Assembly: GCA_020635035.1 (NCBI GenBank)
Contig: JACKAO010000002.1
Span: 372,001 to 436,000 of the forward strand
Length of the DNA: 64,000 bases
Direction of reading: 5' to 3'
From: Calditrichia bacterium
GTDB lineage: Bacteria; Calditrichota; Calditrichia; Calditrichales; J004
Shown: positions 15,076 through 24,319 of the stretch, piece after piece
Numbering within the stretch: position 1 is the first letter of the stretch
Layout: every line of letters begins with the position of its first letter
Notes under the pieces: generated by a model
What the model was told of the DNA's origin: nothing
Database searches by the model: none
The model's input: only the letters and a program-made list of their open reading frames with translations
Program-made: the position numbers and the translations under genes

Positions 15076-15280
15076 CAAATATAAAAGTATTGTTTTGTTA
15101 ATTCTTATTGGAATACAAAAGATCATTTTATTATTAAGTCTCTGCGAATAGAAAATCCGGGTCATTTTCTGCGTCAATATTTCTAAACTTCGAACCAAAT
15201 CAGATTAAAACATTCTCATATAAATGGCGAAATCAAAGTTGTATATTGCTATTTATAAATAATTAAAAGTTTCACATTAA

Positions 15281-15928
15281 ATGGAGTTTGACTTGAAAAA
15301 ACTGATTTTTATTCTAGGGATTGTTGTTTTTGCTGTGAATCCAATATTTTCTCAGGAACAACAGGATAATTCACTTGATTTATTAAACGAAATCAACGCC
15401 GCTGATACATTAAATCAAAAATTATTACCAGACCACTTTCTTTTTACACAGCATTTCCTATGGGGTGAAGGCGGCTTAATGCGAAAATTTGATCGCTTTG
15501 AATTAACTCCTGAAAAGCGACAGCAAGAATTAAGTTTGCGCCGTAATATGCTGATGGTTCACCAATATCTTGGATTTGCAACATTAGGGGGTATGATTGC
15601 ACAGGGAATAGTTGGTCAAAAACTGTATGATGGACAAAAAAGTCTGAAAAGTACCCATGAAAATTTAGCGGCAGCAGTAAATGTTGCTTACTTCTCAACG
15701 GCTAGTCTGGCATTATTTGCACCGCCAAAAATGACAGAAGATGTTGAAGGTTACAGCAGCATAAAAGTTCATAAGATTTTAGCGATAGTTCATTTCACCA
15801 GTATGATTGCAACAAATGTTTTAGCAGGAATGCTTGAAAGTGATTCTTCAATAAAACCCTATCATCGTGCCGCCGCGTTAACTGCTTTCGGTAGTCTGGC
15901 AGCATCTATGATCATTATTAAATTTTAA
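15281..15928 (+). CDS. Four-helix membrane protein, cytochrome b561-like
   Basis: 215 residues: a signal-peptide-like N-terminus (to about FSQ, residue 25), then four membrane spans (about 91-112, 127-147, 162-184, 195-214). His94, His126, His164, His171 and His195 lie at helix ends or inside helices, a pattern like the bis-histidine heme sites of b561 proteins. The match is by topology, not by a clear family motif. ATG 15281 is used; TTG 15293 with GGAG upstream is a good alternative. It lies ten bases before yceI, as in known b561-YceI pairs. Quinone or lipid redox is an inference. Confidence 0.7.
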   Translation: MEFDLKKLIFILGIVVFAVNPIFSQEQQDNSLDLLNEINAADTLNQKLLPDHFLFTQHFLWGEGGLMRKFDRFELTPEKRQQELSLRRNMLMVHQYLGFATLGGMIAQGIVGQKLYDGQKSLKSTHENLAAAVNVAYFSTASLALFAPPKMTEDVEGYSSIKVHKILAIVHFTSMIATNVLAGMLESDSSIKPYHRAAALTAFGSLAASMIIIKF

Positions 15929-15938
15929 GGAGTTGATT

Positions 15939-16478
15939 ATGAAAAGGAGCATTCTATTACTTATATTTCTTGCACTTTTTGCCTTAAATGCCGAGGCAGG
16001 AGTAAAACTTTTTAATGATAAGTCAGTTTCCAAAATAGTTTATTCCATGCATCACCCCCTGCATGATTGGCAGGGCATCAGTAAAGATGTAACATCCGTA
16101 ATATTAACAGATGATGGTGAAAAAGAGAATATAAAGAGTGTAGCTGTAACAGCAAAAGTATCATCATTTGATAGCGACAATTCTAATCGTGATTCACATA
16201 TGATAGAGGTGACCGAAGCATTGTTATATCCATCTGTAACATTTACATCCAACTCGATTGAAAAAGATGGCCAAAAAATAAAGCTAAATGGCAACCTGAC
16301 ATTTCATGGAGTTTCTAAACCTGTTGCATTAGATGCACTTATTAAAAACAGCGGCGATAAAATGGAAGTAATTGGGGAATTCGATATTAAAATGACTGAT
16401 TTTAAAATTGAACCACCAAGCCTTTTAGGAATAGATACAGACGATGACATCAAACTAAATTTCGATATCATTTTTTAA
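15939..16478 (+). CDS. YceI-family protein
   Basis: 179 residues. A signal peptide (to about AEA) is followed by a YceI barrel: HPLHDWQGISKDV, then VSSFDSDNSNRDSHMIEV, LYPSVTFTS, NGNLTFHGVSKPV and FKIEPPSLLGI. ATG 15939 was chosen because AAGGAG lies six bases upstream; TTG 15933 overlaps that site. Likely function is binding a polyisoprenoid or quinone-like lipid in the periplasm. It forms a two-gene operon with the b561-like protein, closed by a strong terminator. Confidence 0.92.
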   Translation: MKRSILLLIFLALFALNAEAGVKLFNDKSVSKIVYSMHHPLHDWQGISKDVTSVILTDDGEKENIKSVAVTAKVSSFDSDNSNRDSHMIEVTEALLYPSVTFTSNSIEKDGQKIKLNGNLTFHGVSKPVALDALIKNSGDKMEVIGEFDIKMTDFKIEPPSLLGIDTDDDIKLNFDIIF

Positions 16479-16481
16479 TTT

Positions 16482-16517
16482 AAAAGGGAGCTAATGTTTA
16501 GTTCCCTTTTCTTTTTT
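16482..16517 (+). terminator. Terminator after yceI
   Basis: A 13-bp stem with one G-T pair (16482-16494 with 16498-16510) and a 3-base loop is followed by CTTTTTT. Confidence 0.93.
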
Positions 16518-16550
16518 AAATAAACCACACCTATTCCTTTAAATTTGTAG

Positions 16551-16566
16551 AATCTTATATAAGATT
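16551..16566. promoter_or_regulatory. Perfect 16-base palindrome upstream of the sulfatase gene
   Basis: AATCTTAT followed by its exact complement. The centre lies 108 bases upstream of the candidate -24 GG at 16666. A further inverted repeat TGTTGC/GCAACA lies at 16608-16625. These are candidate activator sites. Confidence 0.5.
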
Positions 16567-16664
16567 ATGAATTTATGTTGTAAATTGGAAACAAAATCAA
16601 GCCAGTTTGTTGCCGTTTTGCAACAGTAAACAAATATGTATCAACAAAATACGGCATAGAATTT

Positions 16665-16680
16665 TGGCATTAAATTTGAT
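16665..16680 (+). promoter_or_regulatory. Candidate sigma-54 promoter
   Basis: TGGCAT, five bases, TTGAT: the -24 element and spacing match, with -12 reading TTGA. The expected start is near 16692, about 43 bases before the GTG of the sulfatase-like gene. Confidence 0.6.
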
Positions 16681-16734
16681 AAATAGTTGATGGGATTAAA
16701 AGGTTCACTTTGTCTATGATTATGAAGGCAAATA

Positions 16735-18357
16735 GTGAAAAACTATTTCATAAAGAATAAAGGATTTATCCTTTATTTGGTTCTCTCAACGACCATAATT
16801 CTATTATATATTAGACTTTCAAAATTTTGGATTCCAATAGGAGGGGGTAGTCTAAATATATTAAAATTAGAATTACCCCTATTACTTTTAGTTGTTTTGC
16901 TATTGTATTTCAGGAACACTAAAAACAAAATAATAAAGTATAGTTTTCCACTTATTCCAATTTTTATTGTTTATATTTTTATTGATATCTTTTTCTGTTT
17001 TCTGAACAGATCACCACGTTTTTCTGATTTCAAAAACATTTCAGGTCTTTCTGAATTAGAACTCCCTTTTTTGCTGTTGCTTACCTTACTGGTAGTAACA
17101 TTTGTTTTTTCGATCTTTGTATTCTTTAAAATTTCTTTAAAAGGCTTCTCATCGAGACAAAAATTATTTTCTCTATCATTCAGATTGCTGGGCATTACTC
17201 TTTTAATATTATTTATTCAATCTGAATTTTTCCATCAATTTCACAAAGAAATATTTCAGAATTATACCTGGTCGCAGGAAAAGACGATGAGAGAAAATGG
17301 AAAATTGTCCAGTCTATTCTTTTTCAGTAACCAGGAGAGTTCTAATTATCGAAGTCTTTCACAAAATTCGAAACTTGCAATGGACATTCACAAAAAGCTG
17401 TTTCCGGGTTTAGTTAAGATAAAAAGAAACATCCATTTTATAGTTCTCGAAAGTTTTATCGATCCCAGGTTAATTAAAAATATAATATATAACCCATCAC
17501 CCCTTTGTCAGGAAATGGATCCCTACCTAATCAATGGGCAGTTTTCGCATACAATTTCTCCAAGTTATGGAGGTGATACAGCAGAAGCAGAATTTGAGTT
17601 ATTGACAGGTATAAAAGGCCACAGAATATTTGATTCAATTGAGTTTAATACTATGCGTGGTGGTTTAATAAGCAGTTTCGTATCCAGGTTAGCAAAAGAG
17701 AACTATCATACTTCTGCAACAATTGCATCTGGAAAAGAATATTTCAATTCAATAATTGCCTATAAAAGTATTGGTTTTAAACAAACCATTTTTTTAGAAG
17801 ACGATGTTCATTTTAATAGAAATAAAGAAGATAAGCATATCTTTGATGGGGACCTTTTTAACTATAATTATGATTTTTTTAAAAAGTATAAAGATACTAA
17901 CTCTCAACCAATATTTAATTACTTGTTGGGTATGTATGGACACATTCCATTCAACAGAAATAAAAATCAGAGACCGGATTTAATTCAATCAAACTCGACA
18001 AATGATAATTTATACAAAGTCTCAAATCAGTTCTATTACAGGACAAAAGCCTTAGCACAGTTTATCGGAAAAATTCAAAAAATTGACAGTACTTCAATAA
18101 TATTTATATCAAGTGATCATCTCCCTCCAATCCTAAGTGAAGATGTTTCATATCAATTTAATAATTATGTAAATATCAGTCTTTTGATTGATGCAAAAAA
18201 GATAATTGATCTCACAGATAAACACTATTTTGAAATATCATGGTTGCTGTGGGATATTCTTATTGATGAACAGGTTGAAAGGAATGTTGATCCTATTGAA
18301 ATGCAGGATCTTTATTATAAGTCTTTATATGAAAGTATTTTTGTAGTTGGCAATTAG
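16735..18357 (+). CDS. LTA-synthase-like membrane sulfatase/phosphotransferase
   Basis: 540 residues with five hydrophobic N-terminal segments (about 10-180), then a sulfatase-fold domain. The nucleophile region SHTISPSYGGDTAEAEFELLTG (shown in parts: PSYGGDTAE, FELLTG) places Thr282 as the likely catalytic residue, as in LtaS-type phosphoglycerol transferases. SSDHLPP near residue 461 supplies metal ligands. The GTG start has GAAGG upstream. Substrate could be phosphatidylglycerol or another polar lipid head group used to decorate envelope glycans or lipid A. The gene looks more AT-rich than its neighbours. It is a single-gene unit by spacing. Confidence 0.85.
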   Translation: MKNYFIKNKGFILYLVLSTTIILLYIRLSKFWIPIGGGSLNILKLELPLLLLVVLLLYFRNTKNKIIKYSFPLIPIFIVYIFIDIFFCFLNRSPRFSDFKNISGLSELELPFLLLLTLLVVTFVFSIFVFFKISLKGFSSRQKLFSLSFRLLGITLLILFIQSEFFHQFHKEIFQNYTWSQEKTMRENGKLSSLFFFSNQESSNYRSLSQNSKLAMDIHKKLFPGLVKIKRNIHFIVLESFIDPRLIKNIIYNPSPLCQEMDPYLINGQFSHTISPSYGGDTAEAEFELLTGIKGHRIFDSIEFNTMRGGLISSFVSRLAKENYHTSATIASGKEYFNSIIAYKSIGFKQTIFLEDDVHFNRNKEDKHIFDGDLFNYNYDFFKKYKDTNSQPIFNYLLGMYGHIPFNRNKNQRPDLIQSNSTNDNLYKVSNQFYYRTKALAQFIGKIQKIDSTSIIFISSDHLPPILSEDVSYQFNNYVNISLLIDAKKIIDLTDKHYFEISWLLWDILIDEQVERNVDPIEMQDLYYKSLYESIFVVGN

Positions 18358-18502
18358 CTTAAAATTATTAATCCAAAATTCCCAATTAGTCCCCTAAATA
18401 TTTTTTGTTTTTTGATTTCACTCAGATTTTATTAAAACTTGTTATAAAGTTTTTTAATTTTAAACATTCATAAAATTTAAATGGCAAAAATTGGAGGCTG
18501 GC

Positions 18503-21091
18503 ATGCGGGTTGTTTTGTTAGTTCTGTTTGTTTTTATAGTTTTTGGGTGTAAAGGAGAAAAAAAATCATTGAAATATTCACGTGAAATCGCACAAAACTG
18601 GACATTTAAACAAGCTGATACAGATGAATGGCTGCCAGCAAGTATCCCCGGAACAGTACATACCGATCTTTTGATAAACAAAAAAATTGAAGATCCTTAT
18701 TACCGGGATAATGAAAAAAAACTGCAATGGATCGACAAAAAAGACTGGGAATACAGCACAACATTCAATGTAACGGCTGACATACTCAACAAAGATAAAG
18801 TTCAGCTCGACTTTAAAGGACTCGATACCTATGCGGATATTTATCTGAATGATAAACAAATTGCCAGCACCAATAATATGTTCAGGGAGTGGCAAATAGA
18901 CTGCAAAGAATATCTGAAAGCGGGTGAAAACAGGTTACAGGTATATTTACACTCGCCAATTAATACAGATTTACCAAAGCTGGAAGCATTGGGGTATGCA
19001 TTACCGGCATCCAATGATCAGTCCGAAAATGGCGGATTAGGCAACAAAAGAGTAAGTCCATTCGCACGCAAAGCACCATATCATTATGGCTGGGACTGGG
19101 GCCCGCGTTTTGTTACCAGTGGCGTCTGGCGACCGGTTTACCTTCAGGCATGGGATAAGGCCCGGATTGTTGATGTTTATTTCAGGCAAGATAAACTAAA
19201 TCTTGAAAAAGCTGAACTAACAGCGCAGGTTGAATTAGATATCTTAAATGCAGGAAAATACACCATTAAGATTAGCGATCAGAAAAACAGCATTGATGTA
19301 CTGCATCAACTTGATGAGATGGAACCCGGAAACCAGACGGTTGAGATTCCGATCTTAATTAATAATCCCCGTTTATGGTGGCCCAATGGGATGGGTGAAG
19401 CTTATTTATATAATTTTGATGTCCGGCTTATTGATAATAATAGCATCCTTGATACCCGTGAAATCAGCATTGGAATAAGGACGTTAGAACTTGTTCGTGA
19501 AGCGGATAAAAATGGAAAATCATTCTATTTTAAAATAAATAACAAACCGGTTTTCAGCAAAGGCGCAAATTACATTCCCAATGATGTGTTTCTGCCAAGG
19601 GTAAGTCCGGGCAAATATGAATATGTTATAAAATCAGCAGCCGATGCTAATATGAATATGCTTCGTGTTTGGGGTGGAGGCATCTATGAAAACGATATTT
19701 TTTATGACTTGTGTGATAAGTATGGCATTATGGTTTGGCAGGATTTCATGTTTGCCTGTTCGATGTACCCGGGTGATGATGCTTTCCTGGAAAATGTGCG
19801 CCAGGAAGCTATCCAGAATGTACAGCGTCTGCGAAATCATCCATCAATCGCGCTTTGGTGTGGAAATAACGAAATAGATGTAGCATGGGCGCATGACTTA
19901 CCTGTTGGCTGGGGCTGGAAAGAGCAGTATGATGAAAAAACACGGGCATATATCTGGAATTCCTACGACACTCTTTTTCATAAAATATTGCCTGCGGTTA
20001 TAGATGAAAATGATCCTGCACGCACTTACTGGCCATCATCTCCTTTAGCTGAGTGGGGAGAGCGGGCATCATATTCGAGTACATCCGGAGATATGCATTA
20101 CTGGGGTGTCTGGCATGGTAAAGAAAGATTTGACCAGTTTAAAGTAAAAAAAGCCCGTTTTATGAGTGAATTTGGCTTCCAGTCTTTTCCTGAACTGGAA
20201 ACGGTCAAAAAATACACAGCAGCAGAAGACCGTGAAAGCATTACTACAGATGTGATGAATGCGCACCAACGCAGCGGGATTGGAAATGAAAGGATTCGTG
20301 AATATCTCAGCTGGTATTATAAAATGCCCTCAAGTTTTGAAGATATGCTATACATGAGCCAGGTGTTACAGGCGGAAGGTATGAAAATAGGTTTTGAATC
20401 GCATCGCCAGGCGAAACCCTATTGTATGGGAACGTTGTACTGGCAAATAAATGATTGCTGGCCGGTCGCATCCTGGTCGGGAATGGATTATTACGGACGT
20501 TGGAAGGCTTTACATTATTTTGCAAAGAAAGCTTTTGAAAATATACTGGTTGCTGCAACAGTTGATAATGATTCACTAAAAGTATATATCGTTTCAGATG
20601 AATATACACCTGTTAACGCAAAACTGAGTCTTGTATTAATGGACTTTGATGGCACAGAGTTTAATAATCAGCAGATAGATGTGGAAATACCTGTTAACAG
20701 CAGTAAAGTACATTTCAGTGAAATCGTTAAAGACTTTTTAAAGGGCAACTCCAAAGAAAATGTGGTTTTATCACTTAGTCTGATTCAGGATGATAAAAAA
20801 TTAACGGAAAATGTCTTTTATTTTGATGAAGTTAAAGACCTGGATTTGCCTAAGGTTTCACCAAAGTTAAGTGTGAGTTCTGATGATAATGGATACAGGG
20901 TTGAAATAAGTTCAGAACAATTGGCAAAAAATGTTTATTTAAGTATCCCGGGTTCAATTGGCCAGTTTAGTGATAATTATTTTGATCTTTTACCGGGAGA
21001 GACAAAAGTTGTTTATTTCAGCGGTTATGCTGCAAATCGTACATTTTCTGCAGAAGATATTAACTTTAAAACAGTAAGAGACACATACTAA
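18503..21091 (+). CDS. Beta-mannosidase, glycoside hydrolase family 2
   Basis: 862 residues, predicted lipoprotein (lipobox VFGC, Cys about 17). The GH2 order is clear: jelly-roll sugar-binding domain (about 35-190, WLPASIPGTVHTDLL), Ig-like domain, then a TIM barrel with acid/base Glu457 in WCGNNE and nucleophile Glu556 in SEFGF. GWDWGPRF and WGGGIYE are typical of beta-mannosidases. ATG 18503 was chosen because GGAGG lies five bases upstream; the longer TTG frame covers that site. It cleaves terminal beta-mannose from manno-oligosaccharides or glycoprotein glycans, here in the periplasm or at the surface. Confidence 0.94.
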   Translation: MRVVLLVLFVFIVFGCKGEKKSLKYSREIAQNWTFKQADTDEWLPASIPGTVHTDLLINKKIEDPYYRDNEKKLQWIDKKDWEYSTTFNVTADILNKDKVQLDFKGLDTYADIYLNDKQIASTNNMFREWQIDCKEYLKAGENRLQVYLHSPINTDLPKLEALGYALPASNDQSENGGLGNKRVSPFARKAPYHYGWDWGPRFVTSGVWRPVYLQAWDKARIVDVYFRQDKLNLEKAELTAQVELDILNAGKYTIKISDQKNSIDVLHQLDEMEPGNQTVEIPILINNPRLWWPNGMGEAYLYNFDVRLIDNNSILDTREISIGIRTLELVREADKNGKSFYFKINNKPVFSKGANYIPNDVFLPRVSPGKYEYVIKSAADANMNMLRVWGGGIYENDIFYDLCDKYGIMVWQDFMFACSMYPGDDAFLENVRQEAIQNVQRLRNHPSIALWCGNNEIDVAWAHDLPVGWGWKEQYDEKTRAYIWNSYDTLFHKILPAVIDENDPARTYWPSSPLAEWGERASYSSTSGDMHYWGVWHGKERFDQFKVKKARFMSEFGFQSFPELETVKKYTAAEDRESITTDVMNAHQRSGIGNERIREYLSWYYKMPSSFEDMLYMSQVLQAEGMKIGFESHRQAKPYCMGTLYWQINDCWPVASWSGMDYYGRWKALHYFAKKAFENILVAATVDNDSLKVYIVSDEYTPVNAKLSLVLMDFDGTEFNNQQIDVEIPVNSSKVHFSEIVKDFLKGNSKENVVLSLSLIQDDKKLTENVFYFDEVKDLDLPKVSPKLSVSSDDNGYRVEISSEQLAKNVYLSIPGSIGQFSDNYFDLLPGETKVVYFSGYAANRTFSAEDINFKTVRDTY

Positions 21092-21141
21092 TAAGTTTCC
21101 AAGCAGTTTAACGAAATTTATCAGAATGAAGAAAATAAAGA

Positions 21142-22260
21142 ATGATTAAAAATTTACATATTTCACAGATTGATACTCATTTTGCAAATGGCACTTACCC
21201 GATAGAATTTTTCTTTTTCTATCCACATAAAATAGAAACATCAACCATACGCAAAGCGCTGGAAACTGCATCCAAAATTTTTTGGCCGGCCTTTGGTACA
21301 TATGAACAGGGGATAATACATAAACAAAAATTTATTGAAGAAAAATTTATTGCCGAAAAGACAATTAATGAGCCTTTTAATCAGAATCAGACAGAAAACC
21401 AAATTTACAACACACATAAATCAAGCAATCCTGAAGCTATTGAAAGACTCTTTTTTATTAGCGTATTCCAATACCCAAATGGAACCGCTCTTATACCAAA
21501 ATTAAGCCATTTAGCCGGTGATGGGTATAGTTACTTCTACTTTCTGATGGTACTTTCTGCATTGGCATCAAGTAGGAGTACTTTAAAAAAATGGACAATA
21601 TATTATGCATATAAACCACTGTCCACACGCAATGTTTTAAGGTCTTTCCGGTTTCAACAGCAATTTGAAAACATTATTCAGCCATCAGATAATTTAGATC
21701 TGGTCTACATGCAACTCCCAAAAAAACAGGTTAAACAGCATATAAAAAATTGCCTGGCTAAACATCAAATTACCATTTCTACAAATGATGTTATTTGCAG
21801 TTACATTTTAAAAAAATTTAATGATTTAAGCCTGTTTTCTGAATCAATTGAATTGACAATGCCGGTGGACATCCGAAATCATATCAAGGAATATGGTCCG
21901 AAGTATTTTGGGAATGCCTTGTTGTTCAGTCGTAATTCCTACAATATTAATGATATTAAAAATATGTCTGTTGAAAAATTAGCTGCTGAAATCAGAAAAT
22001 CTGCTCCCGAAATAAATAAAGTTAATTATATAGATTACCTGAAGTCCATTGAAGCTCAAATAGAAAAAGGTGAGTATTCCGGTTTAAGACCCTTTGATCC
22101 CGACAAAGGATGCCTTGTTACAAACTTATCAAAACTTCCAACAAATAAATTAAATTTTGGAACAGGTAGACCTGAAATTGTCAGCACAATAACAAAGGGT
22201 AAAAATTCAGTCGCGGTTCTTAGCGATAAAGACAATTTTATTCTAAGAATGATGTATTAA
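21142..22260 (+). CDS. BAHD-like (HXXXD) acyltransferase
   Basis: 372 residues with no signal peptide. HLAGDG (His123, Asp127, Gly128) fits the HXXXDG catalytic motif of CoA-dependent acyltransferases. The C-terminal NFGTGRP (338-344) sits where BAHD enzymes carry DFGWG. The middle part TMPVDIRNHIKEYGPKYFGNA resembles the RxRLxPPLPxxYFGN region of the transferase family, so the relationship to plant-type BAHD enzymes is good at motif level. An acyl-CoA would be transferred to an alcohol or amine; the substrate is unknown. It stands alone behind the mannosidase. A condensation-domain-like enzyme is the alternative. Confidence 0.75.
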   Translation: MIKNLHISQIDTHFANGTYPIEFFFFYPHKIETSTIRKALETASKIFWPAFGTYEQGIIHKQKFIEEKFIAEKTINEPFNQNQTENQIYNTHKSSNPEAIERLFFISVFQYPNGTALIPKLSHLAGDGYSYFYFLMVLSALASSRSTLKKWTIYYAYKPLSTRNVLRSFRFQQQFENIIQPSDNLDLVYMQLPKKQVKQHIKNCLAKHQITISTNDVICSYILKKFNDLSLFSESIELTMPVDIRNHIKEYGPKYFGNALLFSRNSYNINDIKNMSVEKLAAEIRKSAPEINKVNYIDYLKSIEAQIEKGEYSGLRPFDPDKGCLVTNLSKLPTNKLNFGTGRPEIVSTITKGKNSVAVLSDKDNFILRMMY

Positions 22261-22322
22261 TTGCAGCAGTGAATTGATAATACCTGAAAAAAATTATTAG
22301 CCGCGCTTATTGCATTGGATAT

Positions 22323-24161
22323 TTAATTGTTTAAGGAAGCTGATAAACTACGTGCTTCTGAATTACCCGGTTGAAGCCGTAAAACCTTTTCCAGGAAATT
22401 TTTTGCACCGGAGTAATTTCCCTGTTCAATCTGAACTTTTGCCATCGTAATGTTTGCTTCGACATCATCCGGATTACTTTTTAATCTTCTGTTTAAATCA
22501 TCCATAAAAGGTTCAAGAACATTTATATATTGATGAACAGGTCCCAGAGTAGGTTTTTTTAAATAAATTGAAGGATCAATATAGAATGCATGTTTGTATT
22601 GAGCTATTGCTAAAGGCCGTTTGTCTGTTTTCTCGTAAACTTCAGCAAGTTTTGTGTAGGCTTGTATTAAATCGGGTGCGATAGCTTGCGTTTCCAAAAA
22701 ATACTTTTCTGCTTTGTCGAATTTCTCCATTTCAAGGTACGTTAATGCCAGATTAAACTTAGCCTGCATAAAATCAGAGCGGGCAGCTGCAGCTTTCGAA
22801 AACGCATCCACCATTTGTGTGTAAACCTTTTGCTGCTTTAAAGAATCAACTTTGATTTTACGTTGAATTTTTTCAGATCTTTCCGGAGAATCTTCACCTG
22901 TTTCATTTAAAATATCAAGGAATGCATCAATGATTTCTTCCAGAACAGCCTGCTTGTAAATAGTAATACCAAGCATAAAATTAGCATTAGGATCATTGGG
23001 CTGCTTTTTCAGAATTTCATTAAATTCATAAAGGGCATTGTAATAAACCCGGGCACGATAATAAGCTTCACCAAGTCCCTGGTGGTAGGTGATGTTTTCA
23101 GGATCTAGCTCAATTGCTTTGCGGTATTGGTCTATTGCAACATTGGGCTTTCCGAGATCAACCAAAAGATTTCCGTTTTCAAAGTAATAAGGTGCATAAT
23201 CGGCACTAAGATTTTTTACCATATCCAGGTATGTCCTGGCGTCATCGAAGTTTTTAACCAGACGGCTCACCCTGGCTAGTCTCAGACAGGCACGGAAATC
23301 ATTAGGATTTATTTCAATTACTTTTTTAAAATCGGAAAGGGCACCGGTGTAGTTTTTCTGATCTTCAAAAATAATCCCGCGTCCAAAATATGGTTTGTAA
23401 AAATGTGGTGTTTCTTTTATAAGTTTATCAAAAATGGAAAGAGCTTTTTTGTATTTGTTATCATTAAAATATAAAACACCCAGATTATAATAAGCTTCCC
23501 AAAATTGGCTATCATCTTCAATTGCTTCTTCAAAATATTCAATAGCGGGTTCGGGATCAGATGGGTTTTTTTCGATGGCAAGGTAGCCTTTTATAAAATT
23601 TTCAAGCGCTTCATTATTATCCGTTAAATTAGTATTTCGTAAAATATCACGGTTTTCATCTTCTGGGATGCCGAAAAACTGCATGAGCTGCAGAACAATT
23701 TTATCTGCAACTTTTGTTATTGCTTTGGGTGAAGCCAGCAAACTTTCATCGGAAATAGTCTGGCCGTTTGTAGCATTATGGTAAACATTTCTTATGTTTA
23801 AACGTGATTTTTCATCTGAATAAGACCCTGAAACAATTATATCGGCATGGGTGATTTTACCAATCTGGGCGGCTAATTTTTCGGATAGAACACCACCGGA
23901 AAAACCGGATTCCTTAAAAGCTTTCCGGACAGTCTCATCGTCAATCGCATAGAGCCCGGAAACTACTGCAATTTTATTGTTTACAAGGTATTCAAGTCCG
24001 CGGGAGACCCAGTTAAAATCACTATCACCGGTATTTTTAAAAGGAATAAAAATAATTTTGTTTACGACGACTTCCTGGGCTGTACTATCTGCATTATTCT
24101 GAGAAAAAGATAAATTAACCAGCAGGAAGGAAAGGATTATGAAGAAATAAAATTTTTTCAT
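22323..24161 (-). CDS. TPR protein with N-terminal TolB/FlgO-like domain
   Basis: 613 residues with signal peptide (MKKFYFFIILSFLLVNLSFS). Residues about 25-170 resemble the TolB-N/FlgO-type fold seen in envelope proteins (IIFIPFKNTGDSDFNWVSRG, ADIIVSGSYSD). About ten tetratricopeptide repeats follow (for example AYYNLGVLYFNDNKYKKALS). This pattern suits a periplasmic scaffold for protein complexes. ATG 24161 was chosen for the signal peptide; the open frame extends to 24284 without a plausible start. It is convergent with the acyltransferase gene. Confidence 0.85.
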   Translation of the reverse strand: MKKFYFFIILSFLLVNLSFSQNNADSTAQEVVVNKIIFIPFKNTGDSDFNWVSRGLEYLVNNKIAVVSGLYAIDDETVRKAFKESGFSGGVLSEKLAAQIGKITHADIIVSGSYSDEKSRLNIRNVYHNATNGQTISDESLLASPKAITKVADKIVLQLMQFFGIPEDENRDILRNTNLTDNNEALENFIKGYLAIEKNPSDPEPAIEYFEEAIEDDSQFWEAYYNLGVLYFNDNKYKKALSIFDKLIKETPHFYKPYFGRGIIFEDQKNYTGALSDFKKVIEINPNDFRACLRLARVSRLVKNFDDARTYLDMVKNLSADYAPYYFENGNLLVDLGKPNVAIDQYRKAIELDPENITYHQGLGEAYYRARVYYNALYEFNEILKKQPNDPNANFMLGITIYKQAVLEEIIDAFLDILNETGEDSPERSEKIQRKIKVDSLKQQKVYTQMVDAFSKAAAARSDFMQAKFNLALTYLEMEKFDKAEKYFLETQAIAPDLIQAYTKLAEVYEKTDKRPLAIAQYKHAFYIDPSIYLKKPTLGPVHQYINVLEPFMDDLNRRLKSNPDDVEANITMAKVQIEQGNYSGAKNFLEKVLRLQPGNSEARSLSASLNN

Positions 24162-24319
24162 ATTTACCAGGGTTATGTTTGAAGGAAACGAATCGGTATA
24201 ACAGACTACACGATCAGTTTTTTTGAAAAATATCGTATTTTTAGATGTTAAGCAACAGAAGTTTTTAACATACTTTAAAATCAAAAAAATCCAAAATTCT
24301 GAAAATTGTCTGACATTTA

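Noticed and set aside
15220..15240. Sigma-54-like element before the b561-like gene
   Set aside because: Only GG and GT have the right spacing; the TTG core is missing.
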